64,000 nucleotides of DNA from Bacteroidetes bacterium UBA5697 (GTDB lineage: Bacteria > Bacteroidota > Bacteroidia > B-17B0 > Aurantibacillaceae): positions 18,117 through 82,116 of the forward strand of contig DIHL01000041.1 in the NCBI GenBank assembly GCA_002420145.1. The letters run 5' to 3'. A program made the position numbers and the translations under genes. The notes beneath the pieces are model-generated. The model did no database searches and was not told the origin of the DNA. It worked only from the letters and a program-made list of their open reading frames with translations. Below, piece after piece: positions 8,515 to 17,622 of the stretch; within the stretch, counting starts at the first letter, position 1; every line of letters begins with the position of its first letter.

Positions 8515-8556
8515 TCAACAGATAAGATGATTTATTTTCGTCAACAGATATGTTGA
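8515..8556. promoter_or_regulatory. Operator-like sites for the XRE regulator
   Basis: A perfect palindrome TCAACAGATATGTTGA (6-base arms, 4-base spacer) lies at 8541-8556, and a half-site copy TCAACAGATA lies at 8515-8524. On the plus strand the palindrome covers the TTG that acts as the -33 element for the nuclease-like gene. On the minus strand the same palindrome supplies a TTG and the half-site covers a TATCTGTTG box suited to the regulator's own promoter. This is what a shared, self-regulated divergent operator would look like; binding is inferred. Confidence 0.6.
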
Positions 8557-8579
8557 TATATGTATTTTATATACATTTG
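8552..8579 (+). promoter_or_regulatory. Bacteroidota-type promoter of the HsdR-N-like gene
   Basis: TTG at 8552-8554, 17 bases, then TACATTTG at 8572-8579 fits the TTG-N(17-23)-TAnnTTTG consensus of Bacteroidota housekeeping sigma. The predicted start site leaves a leader of about 15 bases before the ATG at 8601. Confidence 0.6.
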
Positions 8580-8600
8580 TTTTATTAATTAAATAATATT

Positions 8601-9434
8601 ATGGCAATTATTCCACAAAAAATTCAAACCAGAATAACTGAAGGGTTAAAGAAATTTCAACCTATTGTAGAATCAGCTAAAATCAGAGATGTTAGTGAAT
8701 CTGATACTGTTGTTATGTTAACAGGAATTTTATCAGATATTTTAGGATATGATAAATATGTGGATATAACTACAGAATTAGCTATACGTGGAACTTATTG
8801 TGACTTGGCTCTAAAGATAAATGACAAGATATCTTTATTAATTGAGGCAAAAGCTGTTGGGATTGACTTAAAGGAACAGCATGTTAAACAAGTTGTAGAT
8901 TACGCTGCTAATAAAGGAATTGAATGGGTTATTTTAACGAATTCAGTATCATGGAGAGTTTACAAAGTAGTTTTCTCAAAACCTATACAAAATATTTTAG
9001 TGTGTGATATTGATTTTTTAAAACTTCGCCCAAAAGCTATTCAGGATATTGAAACAATATTTTTATTATCCAAAGAAGCTATTGCTAAAAATTCATTAGA
9101 TGTGTATTTCACGCAAAAACAGGCTACGAATAAATTCATGATTGGGAATTTATTGAGTGAAGAATCAGTTTTAAATACCATTAAAAAAGAATTAAAACAG
9201 ATTTATCCTGACATTAAAGTGACTAATGATGAAATAAGAACTGTTTTAGTTTCAGATGTTATTAAACGTGAGATATTGGAAGGAGAATCCTCCGATGAGG
9301 CGAAAAAGAAAATAGCTAAAGCAAATAAACGAAAAGAAAAATTAAAGGAGAAAAAACCTGCTGATTCTGTTGTTCCGCAAATGTCAAACGAAACTATTCC
9401 AACTGCTGAAAATACTATTGTTAGTGAAAACTAA
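8601..9434 (+). CDS. Orphan HsdR N-terminal-type (PD-(D/E)XK) nuclease-like protein
   Basis: This 277-residue protein resembles the N-terminal nuclease domain of type I restriction subunit R (HSDR_N). The expected residues line up: Glu59 (TTELAIRG), Asp68 (YCDLALKI), Glu82 and Lys84 (LLIEAKA), and a QxxxY motif at Gln97-Tyr101 (QVVDY), as in HsdR and RecB-type nucleases. The pattern TNSVSWRVYKV follows as in HsdR. No helicase domain is present: residues 130-230 are helical and the tail from about 233 is a Lys/Glu-rich coil then Thr/Asn-rich. No methyltransferase or specificity gene is near. It is divergent from a small XRE regulator with operator sites between. Nuclease activity is inferred from motifs only. 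Confidence 0.75.
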   Translation: MAIIPQKIQTRITEGLKKFQPIVESAKIRDVSESDTVVMLTGILSDILGYDKYVDITTELAIRGTYCDLALKINDKISLLIEAKAVGIDLKEQHVKQVVDYAANKGIEWVILTNSVSWRVYKVVFSKPIQNILVCDIDFLKLRPKAIQDIETIFLLSKEAIAKNSLDVYFTQKQATNKFMIGNLLSEESVLNTIKKELKQIYPDIKVTNDEIRTVLVSDVIKREILEGESSDEAKKKIAKANKRKEKLKEKKPADSVVPQMSNETIPTAENTIVSEN

Positions 9435-9451
9435 ATAAGAACAGAGTCTTT

Positions 9452-9484
9452 AAAAGCCCAACGATTAAATTCGTTGGGCTTTTT
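9452..9484. terminator. Terminator of the HsdR-N-like gene
   Basis: A perfect 13-base stem (AAAAGCCCAACGA / TCGTTGGGCTTTT) with a 6-base loop and a T run. Confidence 0.88.
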
Positions 9485-9601
9485 GCATTTTTCTACAAAC
9501 AAAGATTAAATTGTTTTCAAAAGGAATATGCCCTTTTTAACAACCTTATTTCTTGCTTTTTTCATTTTTTGTTATAACTTAGTTATACCAAATCTTGAGT
9601 C

Positions 9602-10318
9602 ATGAAACTATCCTTCCAATGCCAACAAGACCCAAAACAAATGCCAACTAAAAATGGCACTAAGTTTTGCCAGCACTGTCAAAAAAAAGTATTTGACATT
9701 CGCCGAAAAAGTCAGGAAAAAGTATTGGAGTTTTATCAAAAAAATCCTCATGCTTGCGTTATTGCGTTTGAAGATCAAATAGAGAGAATTCCTAAATATA
9801 AGTTAGTTACTAAATCAACTAATTATATGCCTTATGCCGCGGGTATTATTGCTGTAGCATTATTACCAAGTTTAACGATGGCGCAAGTTAATGTGTCTCC
9901 TAATCTTCACATGATTGGTCAGGGCATTCAGCAAAAGCAAGCAGAAGCAAATAAACAAGAAACGAAAAGTGAAACTCCTGAAAAATATTTTATTGAAGGA
10001 AAAGTAACCATTACGGATAAAAAATTGAAATCACGTTATGGTAAAGAAATTTTCATCTACAAAATCGTGAGAGATTCCAAAGGTGAGTATATAGGTGAAG
10101 ATACCCTAGCATTTGGAGAACTTCAATTAAATGGAAAGTTTAAACTAGAAATTTCAAAAGCAACTTTTGACTTACTTCAAATAAAAGACGAAGATGTATG
10201 GCTTAATGTAGATGGTTTTAGCCGTGAAAATATAGAAGAACTAACTACTGATAAAAATACTATCAAAGCTGCCATTACCGTTTCTGCTAGAAGAAGAGTG
10301 ATGGGAGCTTTGTTTTAA
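9602..10318 (+). CDS. Membrane protein with N-terminal Cys cluster
   Basis: A 238-residue protein of unknown function. The N-terminus carries Cys7, Cys23-x2-Cys26 (FCQHC) and Cys52, spaced like a small zinc-binding domain found at the start of many uncharacterised Bacteroidota proteins. A hydrophobic segment at about 76-93 (YMPYAAGIIAVALLPSL) would place residues 1-75 in the cytoplasm and the rest, about 145 residues, in the periplasm. The outer part begins with a Gln/Lys/Glu-rich linker and then a beta-rich domain from about 128. This cytoplasmic-Cys-cluster/TM/periplasmic layout resembles an anti-sigma or sensor design, but no sigma factor is adjacent. It ends 12 bases before the converging T9SS gene. 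Confidence 0.6.
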   Translation: MKLSFQCQQDPKQMPTKNGTKFCQHCQKKVFDIRRKSQEKVLEFYQKNPHACVIAFEDQIERIPKYKLVTKSTNYMPYAAGIIAVALLPSLTMAQVNVSPNLHMIGQGIQQKQAEANKQETKSETPEKYFIEGKVTITDKKLKSRYGKEIFIYKIVRDSKGEYIGEDTLAFGELQLNGKFKLEISKATFDLLQIKDEDVWLNVDGFSRENIEELTTDKNTIKAAITVSARRRVMGALF

Positions 10319-10330
10319 ATCCTTAACAAT

Positions 10331-11371
10331 CTATTTGACTATAATGACAGGACTGTAAATGTTGGTTTTAGTTCCTTCCACCTTAATAAAGTAATATCCA
10401 TTCTCGTATTTTGATAAATTTAAAGGAATAGATGTTTTACCTATGTTTTGATGGCCTTTATATAAAATAGCTAATTGGCGACCAGATATATCATATAATT
10501 TAATGCTTAAGCTTTCTTCATTTATCAAATCCATTTCTAAATTTGAAACATCAGTTGTTGGATTAGGAATTAGTTTGTAATTCATCACATTGCCGATTTC
10601 TTCAATGGAACTGCAATTGGTGTAATAATTACACGAATCGTATTTATAGATACATGGATTTGATTGAGCTAAGGTATAAGTACAACTTTGAAAATATTTT
10701 TCGTTGTTAGAAAACTTACACGCTAATCCTAGTCCGTAGGGGTATGAACAAGGATCAGAAGGGGATCCCCAAAAAAAACCACCTTGTGAAAAGTATCCAT
10801 ATAAATATAATGGGTGCATAATACTTCCAATACTTTCAATATGTATTAGGGTATCGCTTCCTGTAGTCAATAATTTTAAGCGCTTACGAAATCCAACTCT
10901 AGTTAATACTGAATCGGCAACAGTAACGGTGTATGTTCCACTTGGAAATGGACTAAAATTATATAGGAAATCAAGCTGTATTGTTCCTCCTAGTCCCAAC
11001 GAAAAATCATAAAGTAAATCATCCGAATTGCCCAATCTATCTCTAAAATAAACCTTACGATTAATTGTATCTTCTCTAATATATCCTATATGATTGTTGT
11101 TTGTGAAATTTGGATTAAAATAAACATCAAACATTTTTTTGTAATTGATAGAAGAAATAGTTGTGTCAGTAAATGCAGAATATTTACCTGAATTAACATT
11201 AAATGAAACGGTTGAGCTTGGAGCGGCTGGTTTAACAGGAATTACGTCTAAAAAAATATACCAATCGGTTGTGTTTGTAGCTAGCATTTTTTTATAAGGA
11301 GCTTGCGCCATTAAGGCTGAACTCAAAAATAGAGCTATAGTAAGAGTATAAAAAAGGTGTATTTTTTTCAT
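10331..11371 (-). CDS. Secreted protein with T9SS type A sorting domain
   Basis: A 346-residue exported protein. Residues 1-22 are a signal peptide (HLFYTLTIALFLSSALMAQ). The last 75 or so residues form the Por secretion-system C-terminal sorting domain: YKLIPNPTTD, then IKLYDISGRQL, YENGYYFIKVEG and a final IIVK. The middle (25-260) has no domain I recognise; it is rich in Tyr, Thr and Asn, with several Cys around 207-252 that could form disulfides. It is therefore cargo of the type IX secretion system, destined for the cell surface or medium. It is monocistronic and divergent from the histidine kinase gene. Confidence 0.85.
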   Translation of the reverse strand: MKKIHLFYTLTIALFLSSALMAQAPYKKMLATNTTDWYIFLDVIPVKPAAPSSTVSFNVNSGKYSAFTDTTISSINYKKMFDVYFNPNFTNNNHIGYIREDTINRKVYFRDRLGNSDDLLYDFSLGLGGTIQLDFLYNFSPFPSGTYTVTVADSVLTRVGFRKRLKLLTTGSDTLIHIESIGSIMHPLYLYGYFSQGGFFWGSPSDPCSYPYGLGLACKFSNNEKYFQSCTYTLAQSNPCIYKYDSCNYYTNCSSIEEIGNVMNYKLIPNPTTDVSNLEMDLINEESLSIKLYDISGRQLAILYKGHQNIGKTSIPLNLSKYENGYYFIKVEGTKTNIYSPVIIVK

Positions 11372-11619
11372 ATGATTGGGTTTGGATTATGAATTTATGA
11401 AATAATATGATACATAATACTAAATGTGAATACACGAACATTTTTAAAATATATATCCATATTTAAAACATTATTTATTAGTTTCTTCTGAAAAAAATAG
11501 ATTTATATAGTTTTGATGATTGACTCATCTAATTGTTGTGCTTTTTATCTATAAGTATATTTTATTAAATCATATTTTCAAGGTCTTTAATATCTGATAT
11601 AATTTCTTAATTTTAGGCG

Positions 11620-12813
11620 ATGATTACATGGTTTAATAAGCTTATAAATGTTGGTGTAAAACCAATGTATCAACCTTGGGAAATTTATTTGACTCGTAAA
11701 CTCAATTTAATTGCATGCATTACCATGTGTAATATGATTATTGCCTTGGTGTTTTTTCAAATAACAGGTTACAAACACATTTTCATTGATTGTCTTCTGT
11801 CGTTGATGGTATTACCATTTTTAATTTTATTGAACCGTTACAAAAATTATATATGGACAGCTTACGGATTTTATTTCGTTGGATTTAGTTTTTTAGCTTC
11901 TATGTGTCTTAAAATGGGGATAGATTCTTATATCATTTTGTTTTACTTCCCTATGATGATTAGTATGATTCAATTACTGGGTAGGAGAGAAACATTGAAA
12001 CATTTAGTGGTGATTAGTTTTTTTTGTTTTTGCACCATCCTTGTTATTGTAATTGGTTACAATGGTAATTATTATAATTTCGAAATAGGCAATGATGATT
12101 TTAAACAAACAAAGTTATTTAATATCATTCTCAGTTTTTTATCAGCGCTGGCTTTTAATATCAGCTTAGTGATGGAATCTATAGGGCAGGAAAATTTGAT
12201 TAAAAAAATGCTGAAAGAAAAAGAAATATTATTGGCTGAGGTTTTCCATCGTGTAAAAAATAATATGAATATTGTGACGAGTTTGTTAAACCTTAAAAAA
12301 GAGATTTCAAATTCTCAGGAAGTCAAAGATGCTTTAGAAGATTGTAGAAACCGAGTATTTTCGATGGCATTGGTTCATCAAACTATTTTTAATAATGATA
12401 GTATTGTAGAGCTAAATTTTAAAGCTTATATCGAAAGTTTAACCACCGAAATCAAAAATTCTTTAAGGAGCAATAAACCAGTTGATATTCATTTAGATAC
12501 AGAGCTGGTGATGTTGGATTTATCGAGCGCCATACCATGTGGTTTGATATTAAATGAATTAATTACTAATTCATTTAAATATGCTAGCAACGAGGATAAA
12601 TTAATTATACATATTAAGTTGCGTCACTTCAATAATACGATAGAGTTAGAGGTAAGAGATAACGGGAAAGGATTGCCTGAAAATTGGGAACAAAACAACC
12701 ATAGTTTGGGAATGGAATTAATAAGTTCCTTATCTCAGCAATTAGATGGCACGCATCAGTTTAAAAACGATGATGGCTTGGTTTTTAAGCTAGTTTTTAA
12801 GTTAAAATCATAG
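11620..12813 (+). CDS. Membrane sensor histidine kinase, HisKA_2 type
   Basis: A 397-residue sensor kinase. Residues 1-190 hold about six transmembrane segments and no large periplasmic loop, so the signal is probably sensed in or at the membrane. The phospho-accepting His is His210 in FHRVKNNMNIVTSLL, the HisKA_2 box typical of the HWE/HisKA_2 class rather than the common HisKA. The ATPase domain follows: N-box NELITNSFKYA, G1 box RDNGKGLPENW and G2-like SLGMELI. All catalytic boxes look intact. No response regulator gene is adjacent, so it is an orphan whose partner must be encoded elsewhere. The preceding 248-base gap holds its promoter, not clearly identifiable. Confidence 0.9.
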   Translation: MITWFNKLINVGVKPMYQPWEIYLTRKLNLIACITMCNMIIALVFFQITGYKHIFIDCLLSLMVLPFLILLNRYKNYIWTAYGFYFVGFSFLASMCLKMGIDSYIILFYFPMMISMIQLLGRRETLKHLVVISFFCFCTILVIVIGYNGNYYNFEIGNDDFKQTKLFNIILSFLSALAFNISLVMESIGQENLIKKMLKEKEILLAEVFHRVKNNMNIVTSLLNLKKEISNSQEVKDALEDCRNRVFSMALVHQTIFNNDSIVELNFKAYIESLTTEIKNSLRSNKPVDIHLDTELVMLDLSSAIPCGLILNELITNSFKYASNEDKLIIHIKLRHFNNTIELEVRDNGKGLPENWEQNNHSLGMELISSLSQQLDGTHQFKNDDGLVFKLVFKLKS

Positions 12814-12902
12814 TTTTTACTAATAGCTCCAGAAACGGTTTTTATTAAATTCTTCAATTTCAAATAAAATTCCTATCTTAATATTTGATAACGCCTGTTT
12901 CT

Positions 12903-14324
12903 ATGAAAAAAAATATCGCCCTTATTCTTTTAGTATTTTCTTTTTTAAATAACTATTCACAAAACAATATTGTTCAGTTGAGTCCAGATGTAAACGATGA
13001 GTTTGCTTATCCAGAAGTATTTGGCATGAACGAACAATCATTTTTTGCAATATCATCTAAATCAGATCATGATTTTTATATCGAGTGTATTACCAATAAA
13101 GAATTAAGGAGAGTTTTTAAAAGCCAAGTTGAAATGCCTCAAATAGAAGGTAAATCAAACTCATTTGAAAATATTTTATATTTCAATTCACATATATACT
13201 TGTTTAGTTCCCATCATGATAAGAAATCGAAAAAGTATACAGTTTACATAAATGAAATTAAAAATAATGGAGAGTTATCTCTTAATCATACAATAATTGA
13301 CGAAGTTTCATTTACTGATAAAAATTATTATTGTAAATACACGTTTAAATTATCCAGTGATAGCAATCGTGTTTTAGCCTTTCGTGAAAGCTCAGAATCG
13401 CAAGAAGCAAAAGGAAAAATAACCTATAAAGTCATTAGTAAAGGGTTAAAAGTAGTATTCAGTAAAGATATTGAGTTAACGCAACCGCTTCATAAAACAA
13501 CTATTGCTAATGTATTAATGGATGATGAACAGAATTTGTATTATACCGAAAAGCAATATTTAAAAAACGAAACAGAATCGGGAGATTATACTAAACTATT
13601 TGTAGCGAGTTATAAATCTGAGAAAGATTCACTGCTTAAAACAGAAATTTCTATCAACGAAAAATACTTTCTTGACGCCAATCTTCAGTTAAACACTCAA
13701 GGAAATTTAATATGCACAGGTAATTATGCCATTGAAAAAATTTCGGGCTCTAATTGGGAAGAAAGTCATACTTTGAAAGGTGTATTTTATGCTATTTTGG
13801 AGTTGGAGAAATTAAATACTCTATCACAAGCTCAATACAATATCCAAGAATTATTTCCTGAAGAAAAATTTTATCATTATTATTTGACTAATACTTTTCA
13901 ATTAGACGAGAATAATCTAGTGGTTTTATGTGAGTTTCAAAACACCATTTGTGATAACGGCAATTGTGATTCAAAATTTGGCCCATTGATTAAAGTGAAT
14001 TTCAATATAAAGGAAAAACAAGGGTTTTCAGCTCAGAAAATTTATAGTCTTGTAAAGGGAGAAAAGCCAAGTTGTAAAGGCGGCACATTGTCATATATGT
14101 CTTTCCAAATAAATAAGTCAGTTAAATTATTATTTAATTGCAATAAGCAATTCGAACTCAGTACAGATGGAAGTGTAGTGACAGCATCAATTTTTGATAA
14201 TTCATTAAATGCTGATTTATCTTTTATGAAGTACAATTTTAGAATGAATAAGACCGATTTATTGGTTTTAATGTACTCTAAAAAGACAGGTCATCGATTT
14301 GTAAAAGTTTCTTTCAACGAGTAA
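12903..14324 (+). CDS. Exported protein of unknown function
   Basis: A 473-residue protein I do not recognise. The ATG at 12903 is chosen because it starts directly at a signal peptide (MKKNIALILLVFSFLNNYSQ); an in-frame ATG 18 bases upstream is less likely. The mature part is rich in Lys, Asn, Ser and aromatic residues, with repeated short beta-strand patterns, and a Cys cluster near CDNGNCDSKF (about residue 355). There is no T9SS sorting domain, so it is likely periplasmic. It lies 89 bases after the histidine kinase and 25 bases before a methyltransferase gene on the same strand, so a transcription unit of these three is possible. Confidence 0.6.
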   Translation: MKKNIALILLVFSFLNNYSQNNIVQLSPDVNDEFAYPEVFGMNEQSFFAISSKSDHDFYIECITNKELRRVFKSQVEMPQIEGKSNSFENILYFNSHIYLFSSHHDKKSKKYTVYINEIKNNGELSLNHTIIDEVSFTDKNYYCKYTFKLSSDSNRVLAFRESSESQEAKGKITYKVISKGLKVVFSKDIELTQPLHKTTIANVLMDDEQNLYYTEKQYLKNETESGDYTKLFVASYKSEKDSLLKTEISINEKYFLDANLQLNTQGNLICTGNYAIEKISGSNWEESHTLKGVFYAILELEKLNTLSQAQYNIQELFPEEKFYHYYLTNTFQLDENNLVVLCEFQNTICDNGNCDSKFGPLIKVNFNIKEKQGFSAQKIYSLVKGEKPSCKGGTLSYMSFQINKSVKLLFNCNKQFELSTDGSVVTASIFDNSLNADLSFMKYNFRMNKTDLLVLMYSKKTGHRFVKVSFNE

Positions 14325-14349
14325 TAGGAATATTTATATTTATACTTCA

Positions 14350-15273
14350 ATGAAACTGAACAAAAAAATAGATTTATCGGATTTTGAGTTCGTCTCTTAT
14401 AATAGTTGTACATTTTGTAATTCATCGGATGTTCTTAAACAAGTTACAATACATAAGAACCCTGAAGTAAATTATTTTTTTTGTAACCATTGTAAAGTTA
14501 GTTACACAGATAAACAGTTAAGTGTTAAGGATACCGAAAAACTGTATTCTCATTATTATGATGAACATGTTTTTAAAACAGGAATCAATCCATCTGTTCT
14601 AGGAAAACATATATTTAGATTTATTTCTTCAAAAGTTACAGTAAACTCTTCTGTAAGAATATTAGACTATGGCGGTGGAGACGGTTCTGTAGCTAAATAT
14701 GTAGCAGAAGAATTAAGAAAGAGAAAAAAATGTAGTTATATAATTGATGTTTATGATATTTATGAAATTGAAAATAAACTGGATGCCGTAAATTACATTA
14801 CTTCAGAAAGCATCCTTGCAAATTATCAATACGATATTATTATTGCAAGCGCTGTTATTGAACATTTAAATAAGCCTCTCGATACATTGAAAATATTATT
14901 TACCTCTTTAAAATCAAATGGGTATTTTTATGCTAGAACTCCCTTTAATTTGCCATTAAAAAATATGTGCGAGAAATTGCATCTAAAGAAAAAAGTGGAT
15001 ATGCAATTCCCTTGGCATTTGTTTGATATGGGTCGTATTTTTTGGAATCATATTCCACTATTGTTCCAATCTTATCATATTAAAATCAGCGTCATTAAAA
15101 GCCAGCCTTCGTTAATAGAGATTCCATTTAAAAACAAAAAAAAGCGATATATAGCAACTGTACTTTTAAAATTTCCTGGATATATTTTCAAAAATTGGAA
15201 TAACGTTGGGGGCTGGGAAGTTTTTATTAAAAAAAATGAGCCACAGTCTTTAAAAAAGTCTGAAAATAGTTAG
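14350..15273 (+). CDS. Class I SAM-dependent methyltransferase with N-terminal zinc ribbon
   Basis: A 307-residue enzyme. Residues 20-50 contain two CxxC knuckles (CTFC and CNHC), a zinc ribbon commonly fused to this methyltransferase group. The SAM-binding motif I is RILDYGGGDGSVAKYVAEEL, about residues 99-118, and a later acidic segment IIIASAVIEHLNKPLDTL matches the post-motif region of Methyltransf_23-type proteins, which often act on sugars, lipids or small molecules. A long basic C-terminal region with PWHLFDMGRIFWNH follows. The substrate cannot be read from the sequence. It is 25 bases after the preceding exported-protein gene. Confidence 0.85.
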   Translation: MKLNKKIDLSDFEFVSYNSCTFCNSSDVLKQVTIHKNPEVNYFFCNHCKVSYTDKQLSVKDTEKLYSHYYDEHVFKTGINPSVLGKHIFRFISSKVTVNSSVRILDYGGGDGSVAKYVAEELRKRKKCSYIIDVYDIYEIENKLDAVNYITSESILANYQYDIIIASAVIEHLNKPLDTLKILFTSLKSNGYFYARTPFNLPLKNMCEKLHLKKKVDMQFPWHLFDMGRIFWNHIPLLFQSYHIKISVIKSQPSLIEIPFKNKKKRYIATVLLKFPGYIFKNWNNVGGWEVFIKKNEPQSLKKSENS

Positions 15274-15335
15274 TTTAAAATTATTTAAAGATTAATAATT
15301 AACTTACTTTTAGCCATTAAATACACTAAACTACC

Positions 15336-16787
15336 ATGAACGAAGCTATCAGAAAACTAGAACCCACAGCTATGTGGAATAACTTTGCCGATTTAAATGC
15401 AGTACCTCGTCCTTCAAAAAAAGAAGAAAAAGTAATTGCTTTTGCTAAAGCATTTGGAGAAAAATTAGGCTTACCAACACTTGTTGATGAAGTTGGGAAT
15501 GTGATTATTAAAAAGCCTGCCACTAAAGGGATGGAGGACAGAGTAACTGTTGTGTTACAAAGTCACTTAGATATGGTGCACCAAAAAAATGCAGCTACTA
15601 ATTTTGATTTTAATACTCAAGGTATCGAAATGTTTGTGGAAGGAGATTGGGTAAAAGCTAATGGAACAACTTTAGGAGCAGATAATGGTATTGGCGTAGC
15701 TTCTATTATGGCTTTATTAGAATCTAAAGATATTCCTCATCCAGCTTTGGAAGCTTTATTTACGATAGATGAAGAAACTGGAATGACAGGGGCTTTAGCA
15801 TTAAAAGGTGGCTTGTTAGACGCAAGTATTATGTTGAATTTAGACACAGAAGATGATGATGAGTTAACGATTGGTTGTGCTGGTGGAGTAGATGTAACAG
15901 CTACAGGTAAATATGCAACAGAGTCTGCTAAAAACAAAAAAGCATTTAAAGTTACTGTTAAAGGTTTAACTGGCGGTCACTCTGGAATGGATATTCACCG
16001 TGGAAGAGGTAATGCGAATAAAATCATGAATCGCTTGTTATTAAACTTAAGCAAGGATTTGCAAATTGAAATAGCAAGTATTGATGGCGGAAGTTTAAGA
16101 AATGCGATTCCTCGCGAATCAGTTTCTGTTATTACTGTTGCAGATGCTAACGCTTTGAAAAAACAAATTCAAGAATTTGAAAAAATAGTAAAAGGCGAGT
16201 ACTCTACAACTGATCCAAATTTGGTAGTAACTATCGAAGATACCGAAGCACCTACTCAGGTATTTAATAAAGAGTTTCAATATAAATTATTACGTAGTAT
16301 CTATGCTTGTCCTTATGGTATTTATCGTATGAGTCCAGATATTGCAGGATTAGTGCAAACATCTAATAATGTGGCACGTGTGATTGTGAAAGATGGAGCG
16401 TACCAAATTCAATGTTTAACTCGTAGCTCAGTTGATTCAGAAAAAATAGATTTACAATATGCTATTACATCTGCATTTGAATTATTAGGAGCAGAAATTA
16501 TGGCAACAGGTTCTTATCCAGGTTGGACACCAAAACCATCTGCACCTATTGTAAAATTAATGAGTGATTTATATAAAGAGAGATATAACTCAGATGCTAA
16601 AGTAAGTGCTTGTCACGCTGGTTTAGAGTGTGGTATTTTAGGTACAAATTATCCTGATATGCAAATGATTTCTTTTGGACCAAATATCAAAGGAGCTCAT
16701 TCGCCAGATGAAAGAGTTCAAATTAGTTCAGTACAAAAGTATTGGGGTTTTTTATTAGAAACTCTAGTAAGAATTCCTAAAAAATAA
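15336..16787 (+). CDS. pepD: Aminoacyl-histidine dipeptidase (peptidase D, M20C)
   Basis: A 483-residue cytoplasmic dinuclear-zinc dipeptidase that cleaves Xaa-His dipeptides such as carnosine; length matches E. coli PepD (485). The zinc site motifs are all visible: QSHLDMVHQ (first His/Asp), GADNGIGVA (bridging Asp), DEETGMTGA (catalytic Glu pair), LNLDTEDDDE, the lid/dimer motif GGHSGMDIHRGRGNA, and the C-terminal CHAGLECG and FGPNIKGAHSPDE (last His). The gene stands alone, with a strong bidirectional terminator after it. Confidence 0.94.
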   Translation: MNEAIRKLEPTAMWNNFADLNAVPRPSKKEEKVIAFAKAFGEKLGLPTLVDEVGNVIIKKPATKGMEDRVTVVLQSHLDMVHQKNAATNFDFNTQGIEMFVEGDWVKANGTTLGADNGIGVASIMALLESKDIPHPALEALFTIDEETGMTGALALKGGLLDASIMLNLDTEDDDELTIGCAGGVDVTATGKYATESAKNKKAFKVTVKGLTGGHSGMDIHRGRGNANKIMNRLLLNLSKDLQIEIASIDGGSLRNAIPRESVSVITVADANALKKQIQEFEKIVKGEYSTTDPNLVVTIEDTEAPTQVFNKEFQYKLLRSIYACPYGIYRMSPDIAGLVQTSNNVARVIVKDGAYQIQCLTRSSVDSEKIDLQYAITSAFELLGAEIMATGSYPGWTPKPSAPIVKLMSDLYKERYNSDAKVSACHAGLECGILGTNYPDMQMISFGPNIKGAHSPDERVQISSVQKYWGFLLETLVRIPKK

Positions 16788-16806
16788 GTTATTGAATTGT
16801 AAATAT

Positions 16807-16833
16807 AAAAGGACTATCAATGATAGTCCTTTT
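16807..16833. terminator. Bidirectional terminator after pepD
   Basis: A 13-base stem (AAAAGGACTATCA mirrored around one A) followed by a T run; it lies between pepD and a converging gene whose stop is at 16835. Confidence 0.85.
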
Positions 16834-16834
16834 T

Positions 16835-17542
16835 TTACGCAACTAGGTTTTTATAAAGCAGTCTTTTAGCAATTGGCAAAAATGTTTCTTCGCTTGGTAA
16901 ACTGGCATTTGCCTTAAATAAATATACTGCCGGGTTAGGCATTTGTGGATTCGTATCAATAATATCTAATTTAATTTTATCAACGGTTTGAGATAAAGAA
17001 ATACTATACGTACTGAAATAAGAACTATTTAATCCAAACACTTCTTGTTGTAGTAAATTTAATTTAGTTAGAGAGTAATTGTATACATGCACTTGTTTTG
17101 ATTGAAATGGATATAACATAAAGTACCCTTCCTTTTTATAAATAGGTAATATGCCAATATGATCTGTTGAAATATGTTGTTCGGCAAAATCAAAAATTGT
17201 TTTACCTTTTTTTAATTCATCAATCAATAAGGGCTCGCTAAATGCTATTATTTGTTTCAACTCATCTAAAGAATCATCGTTAATAGCATTTTCATATACA
17301 AGCGTGAGGTTTTTATAATCAATGCCTTTGATGTTCTTTTTAAAACTATTTTCTAGAGAGGAAGTGTTGTTTTTTATAGAAACTAAATTTTTATAGTGTG
17401 CAATTAATTCTGCGAAATCAGGATATAATTTTTGCTCATTAAAATGTTCCTTTACTTTTTGTAAATAACCTAACAATACATATTTTTTGTATTCAAAGTC
17501 AATCAGGTTTTCAGTTAGCCAGTTTTCAGATAATGTTCCCAT
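16835..17542 (-). CDS. Conserved-looking protein of unknown function
   Basis: A 235-residue soluble protein without signal peptide or transmembrane segment and with no domain I recognise. The N-terminal 150 residues look alpha-helical (LTENLIDFEYKKYVLLGYLQKVKEHFNEQ); the C-terminal 85 look beta-rich, ending in NPAVYLFKANASLPSEETFLP. Codon use and composition match the neighbours, which argues for a resident gene rather than a recent arrival. It is transcribed divergently from the thioesterase-like gene at 17623 and shares a terminator with pepD. Confidence 0.6.
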   Translation of the reverse strand: MGTLSENWLTENLIDFEYKKYVLLGYLQKVKEHFNEQKLYPDFAELIAHYKNLVSIKNNTSSLENSFKKNIKGIDYKNLTLVYENAINDDSLDELKQIIAFSEPLLIDELKKGKTIFDFAEQHISTDHIGILPIYKKEGYFMLYPFQSKQVHVYNYSLTKLNLLQQEVFGLNSSYFSTYSISLSQTVDKIKLDIIDTNPQMPNPAVYLFKANASLPSEETFLPIAKRLLYKNLVA

Positions 17543-17588
17543 GGCTTTTTATACGATTGAAGTTTTATTTAAGTTTCATTGTTAATTT

Positions 17589-17618
17589 TTTGCGTGTTTG
17601 TCTATTTTTTTACCTTTG
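17589..17618 (+). promoter_or_regulatory. Promoter giving a near-leaderless transcript
   Basis: TTTG at 17589-17592, 18 bases, then TACCTTTG at 17611-17618. The box ends only 4 bases before the ATG at 17623, so transcription would begin at or next to the start codon. Confidence 0.6.
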
Positions 17619-17622
17619 ATAT

